Positions 46,301 to 47,169 are shown, counted from the stretch's first letter. The stretch is DNA of 64,000 nucleotides from Anabaena cylindrica PCC 7122 (GCF_000317695.1 NC_019772.1:155926-219925), one strand, 5' to 3'. A program made the numbers and translations. Notes: a model not told the origin generated them from the letters alone.

Positions 46301-46859
46301 CCAAAACCCGATGAATAATGCTAATGATTGGGCTGCGAAGTTTCCACCTCCAGGTACAGCAACTAATCCTACTGTGGTGCGGGTTACAGGTGGGGGATTG
46401 AATGTTCCTAGTGGTATTACCATTAGCAATTATGTGATCATTGTCGAACAGGGTGATATTAACTTTAATGGCAATGGACACAATTTTAATAATGTGGTGC
46501 TGGTTAGTAATAATGGTAATATCAATCTGTCCAATTTACAGGCACAAAATTTGTCTGTGTTTGCTTCTGGCTCGATTAATATGAATGGTGGTGCGAGGTT
46601 TGCTGGCTCTACGTTGATGGCGAATAACAGTGGTAATATTACTTTTAATGGTGCGACTACTACGACGGATGCTGCTAGTAATTTGCAGGTGATTTCTAGT
46701 GGAGATATTACTTATAATGGGGCAGCGAATACGCGGGGAACTTTCCAGGCTGTGAAGAATTTTAATTACAATAGTAGTTCAACTTTGTTTGGTACTATTG
46801 AAGTCAAGGGTAATATTACTTTTAATAGTGCTGCTACTGTTATTGCTGTTGGTAGTTAG
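13344..46859 (+). CDS. Giant mosaic exoprotein (11,171 aa): CARDB-repeat adhesin with protease, lipase-like and nuclease domains
   Basis: One uninterrupted frame with no classical signal peptide. Order by residue: matrixin-like metalloprotease (HEFGHVLGLDH, 249-259); PPC domain (~305-410); about 30 CARDB repeats (415-4357) with a PA14 domain inserted (~1185-1341); TIG/Ig-like region; first beta-propeller (~5233-5466); nine Ig/cadherin-like repeats (~5686-6609); RHS-like stretch (~6800-7050); dockerin-like EF pair (7174-7218); second, YVTN-type propeller (~7946-8329); lipase-like domain with GFSRG (8757-8761); NucA-type nuclease with RGHM (9477-9480); antisense pentapeptide gene (9672-9850); second metalloprotease-like domain (HEMGH, 9956-9960); VCBS/Ig-like domain; five PKD domains (~10316-10743); Calx-beta; beta-helix-like C-terminus rich in N-G repeats. 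I see no RTX nonapeptides. A surface-attached or secreted protein for adhesion or antagonism is the likely role; route of export is unknown. Confidence 0.9.
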   Translation: MLGINELFPTTDSLLVNDGSIMSVIEDPLKLSQGIGIYANNSSNGLIGASSTDLIIIDNSLSPTSFAEEFSITSVPPFFKPNSTTSFDLLTGTTSDKPLVGFLNQNEAIYHFLNTPPAGKSNSNQQIDTKSVPSETNSSQQFKQLTPEILEKFRTEAIARWANAGITPGEQGILKEVQLAIADLPGYKLGLTQGYVVTIDQDAAGTAWFIDSSPSDDVEFSNIVSASELQAIESDLAFGRVDLLTVMTHEFGHVLGLDHLDSNSVMSEALAIGTRRLLTQEILENSKADQPINEALELNLSTISAQNGIVVGNLSTTDTINPTRSGRYSDDYQLIDFTVGKLVTLNLSSPNFDTYLQLINIDTGQVIAQDDNSGTGNNSLLRFTPIEGINYIVRSTSYSSGRTGTYSLIATSGAPDLVITDATAPITAPERSTISLTWTVTNQGEGVAANDWSDYVYLSDNTVFDSSDSYIGYLGNGDKIPLAPGASYISTQNLALPERVGAGKQYLLFVADRDNNIIEASETNNVRAVPIDITVPDLVVTGATAPIAVTVGSTAEVSWTVLNQGNVQATHRWYDAIYLSNDQTLDGTDTQVSGFDSGISGTSLLAGDTYTLTQTLNIPNTTLGNRYLLFVADADNNQYETNENNNVKAISVEVKAPDLMITAGSAPVTAGISEGITVNWTVTNQGDVVAGADWYDYFYLSDDPIYDDSDQYITEKWTGDLIPLGSNTTYTATHTFNIPSDATAGNRYLLVVADRDHYQQETNENNNFYAIPIIIKAPDLTVTDATASANSADPETTLSVSYIVKNQGEVSANQGWYDQIFLSYDEVWDSSDTYLNKRYTSTETPLAADATYTVNNLSLTLPGGAIGQAGNRYLLVVADAYNYQSETNENNNVKAIPLTIAGVTSANADLTVTAINAPINVSTQQNITVAWTGKNIGNLPTSASYWYDQVYISSDAILDTSDTYLDETYGDRTLTPGQEYTQELNITIPQGRTGTQYLLVVADNYNYQEEINETNNVRALQIDVQTPDLQVTASTTPTQAYAGAQIEVSWTVENQGNGSTVTQWYNSVYLSDDDTLSTATDILLKDAETQKLLPLDSGTGYTVTQLLSLPNTVTKGSKYLLFVADRGNQQGESNENNNVKAVSINIVDKDPNLPLLQTGSPVQNQNSPQLLTNPNTATYIPLSSSLTTGLLGEYYLSSNSVTTFPDFSTLQPTYTKVDQQVNFNFENNNFANIPGLTNNFAVRWTGKINIATAGDITFYTTKDYYTNGNRLYIDGQLLIDNQGYYSQELSQTINLTQGEHDLRLEFFDNNHHYGSGVNLSYTPVGGSKQLIPASVLTPTSVTPPQDLADLKISGVTAPTVITKGQTINTTWTVTNQSSNTTQSRWYDNIYLSDDLILDSADTLITGLTADTDLAGGSTYTQTKSIKIPTTVELGNKYLLFAVNPDNTEIESERTNNAYALPVIITNPDLIVTAATVPATAAERSSITVNWTVKNQGNVLANANSWYDSVYLSDNTVFDNSDRYMGDIWINGNQEAGETYSQSEIFTLPQNTGSGKWYVLVVADRNNYQAETSETNNIYAIPINITIPDLTIITSSTPTTAALGETVAVSWTVKNSGDVSAAAERYDSVYLSDDAKFDVTDTYVADFYLSNSSPLAAGASEVRTESIIIPNSPLGQRYLLFVGDRYNYQSETDETNNVWATPITITAPDLVVSDATAPITATQGETVSLSWTVTNQGNVVAETDWYDSVYLSDDATFDDSDEYIIDRWNYENTPLAAGASYNIPQDITIPTNAKAGSRYLLFITDTYSNYQGETNENNNTRAVPIYIKAADLVISDASTSATTVAPGSTLSLSYTVKNQGESTASQDWYDYIYLSNDAVYDDSDYQLDYRWNYAETPLAVDGTYTVDNISVTLPNDPIGQAGNRYLLFVTDRDNYQSETNENNNVKAISLTIAGENADLEVIAAIAPSVVSTQQNISVSWTVKNIGALTASADWYDSVYISSDSTLDASDTRITDQLVSSQTPLPVNGQYSLNSDITIPQERTGNQYLLFVADGYNYQGELNETNNVRAVSITVQAPDLVVTSATAPVKSYPSTRIEVNWTVKNQGNASAINDWYDRIYLSDDDTLNTNTDTFLKDIVTGNLTPLAVGDEYSVSQLLTLPSNIKIGNRYLLFVADLNNDQGEISESNNVKAIPIAIGDNDPDLVITTAAAPTTAVLGESIAVNWTVKNQGTIEASADWYDTIYLSDDQILDSTDVAVSSQSAAQMSPLAVDGTYNYSRSITIPNTTTGNRYLLFAVDAGKQQSEKDETNNVRAVPITLTAPDLIVSDASSTVSAATWGETIQVSWVVANIGTVSAAATWGDQIYISDDPILDGTDKFVATFSAADNVPLAGNSSYTQTAKNITIPINSGTGNKYLLFVTDANDAQGEINNNNNVKAISIEVKAPNLQVTDTNAPTSVTWGEVIPVSWTVSNQGTGKALADWWDYIYLSSNPTLDSNDIYLGNLSAATQSPLESGNSYSFNRDITVPNVTPGNWYLLVAADNNGNQQAESNETDNLRAVALEVKAPDLVVSAVTAPTESILGATIPVSWTVTNQGTGNALADWYDYVYLSADQTLDGADTSLGYLWTGDKTPLAAGSSYIVGRDVTLPNVAAGTWYLLVSADRDNYQAETNNNNNVKAVAIELGAPDIELTDATAPTTVSLGQTIQAGWTVTNTGNLVAPADWSDYVYLSDDATLDETDTLLNYLSAADKTPLSAGNSYNQTFQVSIPGTGRGNKYLLFVADGNNVQGESNENNNVRAKALTINAPDLIISEATSPNRAILGETIDVSWTVNNAGSGSAFADWYDSIYISNDTNFDATDTLITDIWTGEKTPLAPGGSYNIAKQITVPNTATGNRYLLFVADRTNSQSETNESNNVKAVAIALGSVDLVPTITSSPTTATSGTTVSLEWLVTNTGSVEAPGNWTDRIYLSTDNQFDTSDIFLQELQHDGILAANSSYPAQLNLNLPLDISGERYLLLVTDANKQVIEITGEENNVVSSLIQIELAPYADLAVSNVIAPTLTIGDPASVTIDWTVTNLGNGIGKTSTWVDRIIASLDSTVGNSDDIILANFTHNGFLNVGENYTRSEKLSLSAGFQGQYQLFVQTDATAQVFENNVETNNTTTPNNPFSVVRIPYADLLVSEIQTQAAASSGQQTQVSWKVTNSGIGITNTSSWTDHVSLASDPEGTNIIADLGSFEHVGALAVGKTYNSSVDVTLPNGLSGNYYLVVTTGGPFEFIYTNNNSRTSNAVQVSFTPPPDLVVTNVTSPTTAQSGNKIDVSWTVGNTGTGDAVGFWTDQIFLKEVGNSNAQLISLGSFNYGNGLQAGKNYTRSEQFVLPSTLQGLYEVVVKTNTTNSLYENSATANNTSSTNPNNLLVSLTPRPDLQVKEIIAPTTANAGGTISLEFIVSNEGIVSTNTPNWQDRVYLSLDDKISYDDLSLGSFSNGAALAATESYRTQANTLVIPKYFRGEAYLIVQADASGQVDEYPQESNNIKAVKLNINSLPPADLVTSQVIAPTQAFEGSQIKVRYTVTNLGIGETDRDSWTDTIWLTRDKNRPSPTNSEGNAEDILLTNVGHSGLLKVGEKYEAEVNVLIPGQITGEWYITAWSDAYNVVLEDTFDINTNPDDPTELDNNNYKARPITILLTPPPDLVVTSVTPTTQAVGGQPFSVSWTVQNQGANGIATSNWIDQVYLSDSPTLNAPGAKQWFLGSVGHSGSLGVNESYTGKLDTILSPGVSGHYIIVQTNPNGNVWEGPYINNNLLNANTLVTSSPADLIVTNVKTLPQNFSGERTTVEWTVKNIGSDMWAGTRYWYDEIWVSPDPTFIPGRATKVGFVPYSPQQLLRSGDSYTQTQDITLPAGIDGEYYIYVSTDYSYDRNTEQFRGEIPTGGDNNSLRDSFEYRVFEDTTNNLGSSLIPVTYREADLEVTNLVVPQTSPTSGQTISVNWTVTNTGTRDTRENSWYDRIYLSRDGSLDFNDTLLGNFIHHSGLKQGQSYIGNGQFTLPDGIDGNFYLLVFTDANISKGNNNKLTYDLGISQTLSRVPEFQDEGNNITAAPLTVTLQPPADLQVTSIIIPERATTGQSFNLSYTVENKGVGNTPTRQNRWNDLIYLSRDEFLDLQSDRYLGYVEHNGGLTANGNYTVNKTLQLPTDFVGSYYVFVITDAPQSNPRGVVFEGNNEGNNAKASIQPLVLELPPPADLQVSEITIPSTAKSGEQIEISWKVTNYGDNPASGEWSDAVYLSTDAIWDINDRLIGRITHNGNLVTAADYTSTLITNLPPAIPGQYRIIVRSDIFNQVYEAENEANNRTTSADSLNVTVEQLQLGVAKATTLSTGQERLFAINLQAGQTLRVKANSDATQAANEIFVRFQQAPTSIVYDAAYTGVLGPNQSAIIPTTKTGTYYVLVRGYSEPNNNTPLTLLADVLPFEITDVVTDRGGDSRYVTTNILGAQFQSGAIVKLVRPGIAEYNPVRYQVIDSTKITAIFDLTDAPHGLYDVKVINPDGQVAIVPYRYLVERAIEQDVTIGLGGSSILAPGDAGTYGVSVQSLTNIDTPYVHFAIGTPELGINSEVFNLPYTEFSSNLRGNPEGVLEDVPWASLISDINTNGEILAPGYVLDLPNAGFVGRTFNVQTYPGLQDELAKDPEGLDDVLDEDIAFRFHILATATAMTRAEFVQQQTQEALRLRNAILKDPTASISLTVLAADTNTWTNAYLAALEQAGLLRPENAAPPIRENPQVISLMATLATGLLLGPAGNQIISSNNLVNFFEQVRKWYGNNPSLRGQNSAVDLQQYDLGLSQKTHAQSFNVYVPFGEARVELPQGVAVPPPSFGSFFNGAGTTSNLATLTGPLGYGMENIIPVGTALPYTIRFENAAAADSYVGEVRIVTKLDDDLNPRTFQLGSLRLGDIQIHIPTGRGTFSGDFDFTSSKGFILRVSAGLDIISNTATWLIQAIDPNTGEVVQNRDIGLLPPNTASGVGSAFVSYTILPKTGSETGTEITSTARIIYNTAAPLDTAEVTNIIDGTAPTTEVTATPLVAGGSDYLVKWTATDDAVGSGIKHVTVYVAEDGGDFKIWQQQTTEMSGVYVGRSGHSYEFLALATDNAGNKEQPSLGISAPNDGSTVNLGTLPTVEKTTSPELGTPPLPQPQPSTNQLFLAATQGIPSTVPTTQPSEFSSVLRPFVASAFATGIPNSHANIAPLAIAVLEDGSVLASGGANRGSLYNFSAAGGAATTPITTLQYPIFDLGIDSNGSLWATTGGGPLLQLNSQTGQIVKEYGDSITQALAIQAGTGLIYVSSGKGIEIFNPVSETFTHYSNLRVDSLAFNTDGKLWATTWPERGDIVRFNENGQPEKILEFDAPVDSIAFGKTGSRLAGLLFVSNNNGDLQMVDLATLQHIKVASGGSRGENITTTDDGRVLLSQSQQIDIFNPVIAPQVAATNPAPNAIVALPQGTISVTFDQDMFAGAVNDTTSVLNPANFELVSATGTITPQSVRYDTETRTVLLDFNTLTPDHYELRVSQNLKSAVGVELIGGYKEQFTAVSDFSALVDFKFTNPRSDRQHQTISYDVTLTSKASYDLLLPVMLLLDPAQSFTGVPTDATRNASGAYMIDLQGNLPQGVLKAGQSTTAHTITVYNPDALRVEFTPGIYALPYPNQSPIITSAPVLTAYSGQAYTYQVAASDPDGAVLGYLLYDAPQGMSVDENTGLITWSPTQQSPVSTDVTLQVYDLRGAHTTQSFSLNVVGGNHKPIFNTPVVSGGIIVSSSNSTVSGNSSSNSTVSGNSSGNNTVSSSSSLTPPLLLKGAEGKTLQIKVQATDIDHNQLTYWADNLPNGAIFDSATGILSWTPNYNAAGTYENVQFTVSDGIEKVTQSATILIAPTNQAPTLISPANTIVREGEKVRIQLQATDADITDAVSSPLLTYNSNLLPGGSQLDPNTGLFEWTPTYFQAGEFEIPFTVSDGESITTKTTKITVLNANAAPIFDNLGTWQIQEGQQVHFRAFALDPDNPGFVPQDRNADGQLTILEGSDPSVIYSVSNLPVGATFDPITAIFAWTSGYASAGTYNVTFTATDNGNGTGTNKETSLIVPITVLNTNRAPQINEFTNVTLNRGEVQELVLTVSDADNDPLVLQLKTESIGYNIPDFVKFTDNGNGTATLRLTPGISDGGDYSFTLTATDNGNGGGVNAVQQDEYTFVISVNAPNDAPKLPFIGNKVAVVGETLEFIVKASDKNQDNLNFSLSGLPIGATLTPTAIYGEALFRWTPTAADINTYPVTIGVQDSGNGNSSEVLSSQQAFNLVVRTSNTAPILSAIANQTIAEGQTLNLVLSGSDVDGDILTYTASNLPPGAVLDSAQGILTWTPNLAQAGTYNNIILTASDGNKSSSQTLAILVNNTNQTPVLAPLPIQTGQENNLVQFTLAAGDIDNDSLIYSAVSPLPTGAVFDPRTGQFTWKPNYQQAGEYLLKFAATDTQGASGILDVTLRIANVNRTPAISVSSHAVALGEKLQFTVTGTDPDNNTNLTYSAIDLPDGAVINAATGQFTWTPNPGQVGDYGITYAVSDGEKTVTQTSLVRVAIAPTTPTVTFDLTPSFPAVPGQKVIVQTLASGLADITNLSATVDGRPVTVDSQGRIEIIPTTSGRLVVDVTATDADGRLGYNSTVVKVRDPQDAAAPVVTFTPGLDGAKLTSITNIIGSVNDSNLDSWVLEVADFGEDVYRTLASGNSALSGLLAQFDPSKLENGFYQLRLRATDISDRTTVTQIIVEVNTATKPSAYIKTETDLSVNLGGNTINLIRTYSSLNTDEIGSFGNGWQLAALDTNIQTNVPLTGRESLGVYEPFRVGTRLYLTTPTGERVGFTFTPQKHTIPGLTYYSPAWVADSGVNYTLSSADAKLTLAGNRFYDLKTGYAYNPGSQVFAGADYTLSSANGTVYHLSAAGGVTEQIGVNGTHLIYSDSGIISATGEKVGFVKDDFGRLTQITAPDGSLVTYSYDLQGNLVSARNLASGQSSRYGYSSHLLTLATGTLGEAITYSTTPQVSPVLGDLGSAAQFTGNVINENMNVGERDAYTFSLRDSELASTATGTVLLAVTVNNALNPAVPLLSGLSPIVTQNNADSAFALFAVSSAGLNLIEITGASAYSLQLSVAGDVNRDGLVDGVDSQLLSQVMASGNYNAIYDFNKDGVINAADVQILGSNYGFTANRAPVVTSTSVLTHTDLLTKVALDNLATDPEGDAIFYRIINPVNGTVTFTPDGESALFTPIAGYSGMASFDVVADDGFSSSAPATVTVNVSNAALVNLDFARRGLRLDVGGSTELVVIGDFVDQQDVVLPYSYLQLASDNAAVATVSAGVVTGLSDGVSVLSASRNGIQAVTALRVGELLPTNQTQLNVAIAEQEGLDLYPEAVMLTIGATRQLLVGLYGVEESPDLKFQDAGTRYFVSNPGILQIGEDGLITALNEGITNITVIYGAAEAIVPVRVETPHLGETQLGINGGVIQFGDGANHSLLMLSQGALLEDTNVNFALVNQKEDLSLPIPGGFEFVSGFNLELGDNNLLIPAQIAIPAPANLPVGAEVYLMRKGSMPDATGTWQPMWMLEESAKVTADGMIRTQSPPYPGVTKPGEYAVVYSGVTGSGSIVKGKVSLEYKFPPAFYGLFIPPPLPDIDLGKIGFGIALAIFPNSKSKIIQELGQVLGILQAPLQTIQTIIQIVETAQTLAEVGAALSQGNIDAEVLKKVTKVLKPYSAFGQLLNPDLFVSIPAFKVSYDISSINIVQVPTIGLPVITSANVQLNPDGIATFETKLNLPAPTTTNPSAPPVLQKAELKFENNEPVIVLTGSNFIIPAATANNANSNFEELIVNFHVGNATYQGTVLSGNNLGNNQFEIKVKPSNKAALGTAKISITRPQQELFGTEQTSYQTINYDSNTIRLSANNGYVLITEPFSDQVAVLQGKNPEAVVAATNSNDLLVARIPVGTPDVADRPRDIVFSKDGTRAYVTLENSGRIAVVDPLLLQEIDTKPEIEGIDSIILPTDASPRAIVVDNQDQYAYIADGRIGVIYVLDINPNSNTYHQVIENIQIDSAPRGLRQLAISSDGRKLFATAPGANGATKSKIIVVNIDLKDKPNPNQNNLLSWHKQIGTIDAEQGAEGLANTVDPHLMTFTNRNSDATGYGVLEITNDDPLNFTATTRYTQLNLGSIYDYFDVNEAVAITITKDKKYGFIAGYNGSKFGSGIESIDGVQAGSNIGIIKDPLGDNPQLVAATRPIPLGLTTDLALSNDDQYLYASYPLGGGIYVFDVEEMIKTLDSPTDYIIDQFGRPQGSPFFEALYQRPANILDFGSVPIDDINPKISIAADYGIIAENRVRNQFTYGVSEGSTSAPVNVGMTRNLAVSPPDLLTLISPNGIKEGDLTPTFTWDLEIPDEQVEEVNLFVSTFAEGQGLLPWDKVVDLSDSTFLPELSQQQKQQLLTRSWDGYDDFNPGRIVTATWKRETNTWYWHDGTTVVAQPTYDPENNNTRFTLPDNTTLTAGQNYHWAVQAVSSTGQSEVEFGNFDTTTPISANPFSSVTVLTHGFTLFPSNTGIPDNFYDLADKITSGNGDAPSEKGLILRYDKPTGLWIPVDNEARVRKELTGYLNPGEANYLSTLASNIKSQYVNQNKALVLLPEWSKGSESTQSNSGFTEAAADAIFASIVQLDQALGGDVGEHDAAGNLVKLYDNEGDLIRTQGDIFNSSLHFIGFSRGTVVNSEIIQRLGTYFPFAGGKVNADGTAVLKDGKPVRDLQMTTIDPHDFSQENLKVDLVIPGTIINDFRDFNEPQVKVWDNVTFADNYYQTVADPNGFTWTPNGRSIDGADFEIQLDGKFGFTSDDKRGGPHGNVFSWYAGTADLAINTVDNGYTQKPRFVYDQLGERGVEELFGPYDDFLTLTPWYFSSGNEGSTEGIGTGWFYSALGGGKEQRPTGDLSQRVPVSKDNTSKARMRGDFAVPTLFNGNFDGITTKVDSQTIPGWSLHNNQYDKFQSPLVDWKNITSLTQENIVVDYRKDANGKLLDSNGKLVEELNIKSLKEVLLTNGYTEEENKLKNADKNPVEGFEVNLLLQDLITVGYQVSPFQGKLLGKNGLPVVGIDIDLLATDLSILGYTKDANDNLLNGNGNIVINKGTIESLRKDAAAIRKSYLQRLGIDSNSPTNYALELNPGSIITHNRFVVPDWGALRFDLHVPDPESATASQNSVVRVFLDDYELQSSAFQGLTPIERQSNGNPNVSANEYPAVDLREFNPNTFGLNFNPKIAEGQSNRIQFAQQGFQTFQVDIPNEFRGKVKALRFEVSGGKTVYLDNVFFKSQHLLFGNPQKLISNSNADYLQEARKDINTTSFFTDYLPNDDIQTTPASNFFNNYLIEKPEYSLSYNHNLKTPNWVSYQLNKSWLGSWPSSDRPNFLEDPKLPFDNRAQHNDFSSNDYIRGHMARAADRNRDQQDYIATFLTSNIIPQRKDTNERWGELENYLTDLVINKNKEIYIVAGRKGQAIDDYSVPLRLNNKISVPESIWKVVLVLDKPGQGISDVTNNSLAFALYLPNTLDYTESGNVNWKDNFEFNGEGFGLFNIRTLEEKTGYNFLSNLSTEIQDVIEERKVEDIKAKLNTLDTPSASLMVATDDYLFPTTISQLRTLYETSIRHSGVPYQIPATTDQTAAGVSALEFSISENSILKRTDLRSTKFSTTGIHVIQVASPQISIVESTPVQAGGTQISITNNCPCQGTTFQENTTQVGTSQIGFYQHDFIEISSSQVDISQNNAYKIDPRIIAGADLGVNQLDPSKVTFPVTISNQQFFGTYLPNHDLTSNYLTQLQSTFPSNWQLPLNLTLQITDLPTGQLAEAQITNYDSFGRPNSGTILIDTDANGIGWFIDPTPNDNSEFTQTLTDTAYRATTGEAAGKYDLLTSILHEMGHLAGIINGYSEFDRHIQTINNTKHFITNNITATLTPDGSHLDPKAHPYDLMNNTLSPGVRKLPSLLNLQILNTVRNNTTPSNITTLTAPLNSDPLIGILNGDFDSQTDWTTRGATTILNSHAVLTEDSPLLSNLTQTFIIPEHAKYLQFTILDTQLGTNTFAPNDAFEVALLDAQTLTPLLGTATGLTQTDSLLNLQQTGNAYFSNNVKIAGANTSGDKIALNTPRTVNIDISNIAPGTVASLYFDLLGFGAKDAQVIIDNVILLNDDLITPIANNDTATTDQGQPLLINVLANDSTPNGTVQLGTAANGSIIINPDSTLTYTPNNNFIGTDTFTYIILDNNAISNEATVSVTVNNIAPTINNVTVESNIQEGTISTFSATATDPGNDLTYNWNFGDGTDTVIGQNVNHIFVDNGIYTVTFTVNDTNGANTSQTITANVSNIAPVVQAGVDITTDEGTAITFNGNFNDPGILDTHTITWDFGDNSTATGILNPTHTYTKDGIYTATLTVQDNDGGTSSNSLTVTVNNTDLIITNISADTNVNEGAVANFSATATDPGNDLTYTWNFGDGTNAVIGQNVNHIFAEDGSYIVTLTVSDTNGGTTSETLSVQVNNAAPIITNISGDSNINEGATANFTATATDPGNDTITYTWNFGDGTDAIIGENINHIFTEDGIYTVTLTVSDSEGANTFQTLTTNVSNVAPIVEAGVNQTIYTSETVNFNGQFTDPGILDTHTITWDFGDGNTTTGILNPSHIYTTDGTYTATLTITDNDHAVSNDIMTVTVQKPPSISVSDVSIIEGDNGEKLAIFTANLSEVSTRDISVNYTTADGTATAGSDYTATNGTLTFAPGETTKTVSVQIIGDALIESDETFNINLSNATNATIADAIGVGTILNNDLPLAFAIKAEGTVTINNGGDFDGNPLDLSDDALIYAGKGFTINGNPTLPVQRDAQGNPIHDSNGKLVLVDRAVTVAPGYTVTNGPSNQYANLLPPQVVDKQTINIPVYADIKQLELNRRIPANTPTVTFNVSQNPMNNANDWAAKFPPPGTATNPTVVRVTGGGLNVPSGITISNYVIIVEQGDINFNGNGHNFNNVVLVSNNGNINLSNLQAQNLSVFASGSINMNGGARFAGSTLMANNSGNITFNGATTTTDAASNLQVISSGDITYNGAANTRGTFQAVKNFNYNSSSTLFGTIEVKGNITFNSAATVIAVGS
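14586..26415 (+). repeat. Array of about 30 CARDB domains in the giant protein
   Basis: About 30 repeats of 110-150 aa, each opening with (P/A)-D-L-x-V-T/S, then V-x-W-T-V-x-N-Q-G, W-Y-D-x-I/V-Y-L-S-D-D, a calcium-site-like D-x-D-T stretch, G-N-R-Y-L-L-F-V-A-D and E-x-N-E-N-N-N-V-K-A. This is the CARDB (cell adhesion related) beta-sandwich. Repeats 1-20 are close to each other; repeats 21-30 have longer N-x-x-x-x-W segments and form a diverged block. The array alone would be a long rod. Confidence 0.9.
16897..17365 (+). other. PA14 domain inside the CARDB array
   Basis: Between the sixth and seventh CARDB repeats: G-L-L-G-E-Y-Y near the start, F-A-V-R-W-T-G-K-I, T-F-Y-T-T-K-D-Y-Y-T-N-G-N-R-L-Y-I-D-G-Q-L-L-I-D-N and L-R-L-E-F-F-D-N. 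These are the signature strands of PA14, a carbohydrate-binding beta-barrel known from adhesins and glycosidases. Confidence 0.85.
30400..33170 (+). repeat. Nine Ig/cadherin-like (He_PIG type) repeats in the giant protein
   Basis: Nine units of roughly 90-130 aa with a G-E/Q-x-L-x-F-x-V-x-A-x-D-x-D core, L-P-x-G-A-x-F-D-x-x-T-G-x-F-x-W-T-P and A-G-x-Y-x-x-x-F-x-A-x-D. This is the pattern of putative Ig/cadherin-like domains of bacterial surface proteins. A Ser/Asn-rich linker interrupts the series at about 30720-30830. Confidence 0.85.
30728..30817 (+). repeat. 30-bp tandem repeat encoding a Ser/Asn-rich linker
   Basis: Three in-frame copies of a 30-bp unit starting TTCATCCTCTAACAGCACAG (starts at 30728, 30758 and 30788; the third has diverged). 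It encodes a flexible S-S-N-S-T-V-S-G-N linker between two Ig-like domains. Copy number can vary without frame loss. Confidence 0.9.
34863..34997 (+). other. Dockerin-like EF-hand pair in the giant protein
   Basis: Two 12-residue calcium loops, D-V-N-R-D-G-L-V-D-G-V-D and D-F-N-K-D-G-V-I-N-A-A-D, separated by about 21 residues, end with V-Q-I-L-G-S-N-Y-G. This is the type I dockerin pattern, which may fold as a calcium-dependent module. No cohesin partner is seen in the window. Confidence 0.8.
39090..39830 (+). other. Lipase/esterase-like alpha/beta hydrolase domain in the giant protein
   Basis: A hydrophobic strand V-T-V-L-T-H-G-F (His8591, Gly8592) fits the oxyanion-hole segment, and H-F-I-G-F-S-R-G gives the nucleophile elbow with Ser8759. 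D-P-H-D-F (about residue 8805) may hold the acid or histidine of the triad. The layout matches polyketide- or lipid-esterase-like domains found in large cyanobacterial exoproteins. Activity is predicted, not shown. Confidence 0.65.
41500..42110 (+). other. NucA-type DNA/RNA non-specific endonuclease domain in the giant protein
   Basis: Y-I-R-G-H-M-A-R-A-A-D-R-N (RGHM at 9477-9480, catalytic His9479) followed by A-T-F-L-T-S-N-I-I-P-Q and E-I-Y-I-V-A-G are the core of the Endonuclease_NS family, known from Anabaena NucA and Serratia nuclease. The upstream S-Y-N-H-N-L-K-T-P-N-W-V-S-Y fits the usual substrate-strand. The domain appears complete. NucA-family domains often serve as toxins at the C-end of large exoproteins; here it lies in the interior. 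Confidence 0.85.
42357..42893 (-). CDS. Pentapeptide-repeat protein encoded antisense inside the giant gene
   Basis: A 178-aa frame with its own start and stop. It opens S-P-E-E-L-L-V-R-Y-G-D-G-E-R-N-F-A-G-V-E-L, as standalone cyanobacterial pentapeptide proteins do, has A-D-L/A-N-L-x-x repeats (E-A-D-L-T-G-A-D-L, D-A-N-L-R-A-A-S-L, D-A-D-L-R-G-S-N-L), and ends with the typical T-T-M-P-D-G-S. The + strand here encodes a low-complexity segment of the giant protein with recurring Q-I-S or Q-V-D-I-S, exactly what antisense pentapeptide codons give. So the minus-strand gene looks ancestral and the + reading secondary. Whether both are expressed is unknown. Confidence 0.75.
   Translation of the reverse strand: MVWQISPEELLVRYGDGERNFAGVELIDSEIRSRDYPGIDLVGVVLRDINLRGAYFNEVMLVEADLTGADLGGIFLESCSLARAIIRDANLRAASLDWSAFHDADLRGSNLDHMNASCAEFRGSQIGSFEYAILANTKFQGAHTSSSLICSGWNLIWHTTMPDGSLVEGPQLGNGRGK
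42900..43430 (+). other. Second metalloprotease-like domain, C-rich DNA
   Basis: Resembles the N-terminal metalloprotease: I-D-T-D-A-N-G-I-G-W-F-I-D-P-T-P-N-D-N-S-E-F precedes K-Y-D-L-L-T-S-I-L-H-E-M-G-H-L-A-G-I (HEMGH 9956-9960). The third zinc ligand of HExxHxxGxxH is not at the expected place; H in F-D-R-H lies 12 residues after the second histidine, so activity is uncertain. Codon third positions from about 42900 to 44300 are strikingly C-rich compared with the AT-rich sequence before it. Confidence 0.65.
44290..45570 (+). repeat. Five PKD domains in the giant protein
   Basis: Five repeats of about 85 aa, each with E-G-x-x-x-x-F-x-A/G-x-x-x-D-P-G, W-N/D-F-G-D-G/N and Y-T-V/A-T-L-T-V-x-D, the PKD beta-sandwich pattern. 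Two alternating subtypes (N-F-G-D-G-T and D-F-G-D-N/G) suggest duplication of a pair. A Calx-beta domain follows at about 45571-45905. Confidence 0.9.
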
Positions 46860-46892
46860 TTCTAACGAGAGCAATCTTTGTATTCTGTAAAA

Positions 46893-46942
46893 ATTAATCT
46901 TCCTTCACTCAAAGAACAACAAAAAATTGCCTCTATTCTCTC
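46893..46942 (+). pseudogene. Tiny relic of a type I restriction specificity subunit (HsdS)
   Basis: A 17-codon stretch reads I-N-L-P-S-L-K-E-Q-Q-K-I-A-S-I-L-S, the near-invariant L-P-x-L-x-E-Q-x-K-I-A motif following a target-recognition domain in HsdS. It has no start and breaks off within a few codons downstream. It is the only coding trace in the 46860-47169 gap; a weak GGGTT/AACCC pair near 47016-47037 could be part of a terminator. Confidence 0.5.
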
Positions 46943-47169
46943 CGGTTGTACCCCTCTATCGTTACCTTGTAAGAGATACCTCCGTTCAGTCGTCAAATCC
47001 TTAATCCCCCTTTTCGAGGGTTATACAAAAAAACCCTAGTTGAACATCAAAATTGCTAGAATGCAGATATAGCAACCGTTTTCAGACCATCTTGCCGGAA
47101 ATTACTCGTATCTCGGCTCAATACCAAAGTGGTTAAACGTAGCTCACAAAAAAGTTTCCAGCCTCTACA

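Noticed and set aside
13344..46859. RTX/hemolysin-type calcium repeats as secretion signal
   Set aside because: No G-G-x-G-x-D-x-L-x nonapeptides were seen, including at the C-terminus, so type I secretion is not claimed.
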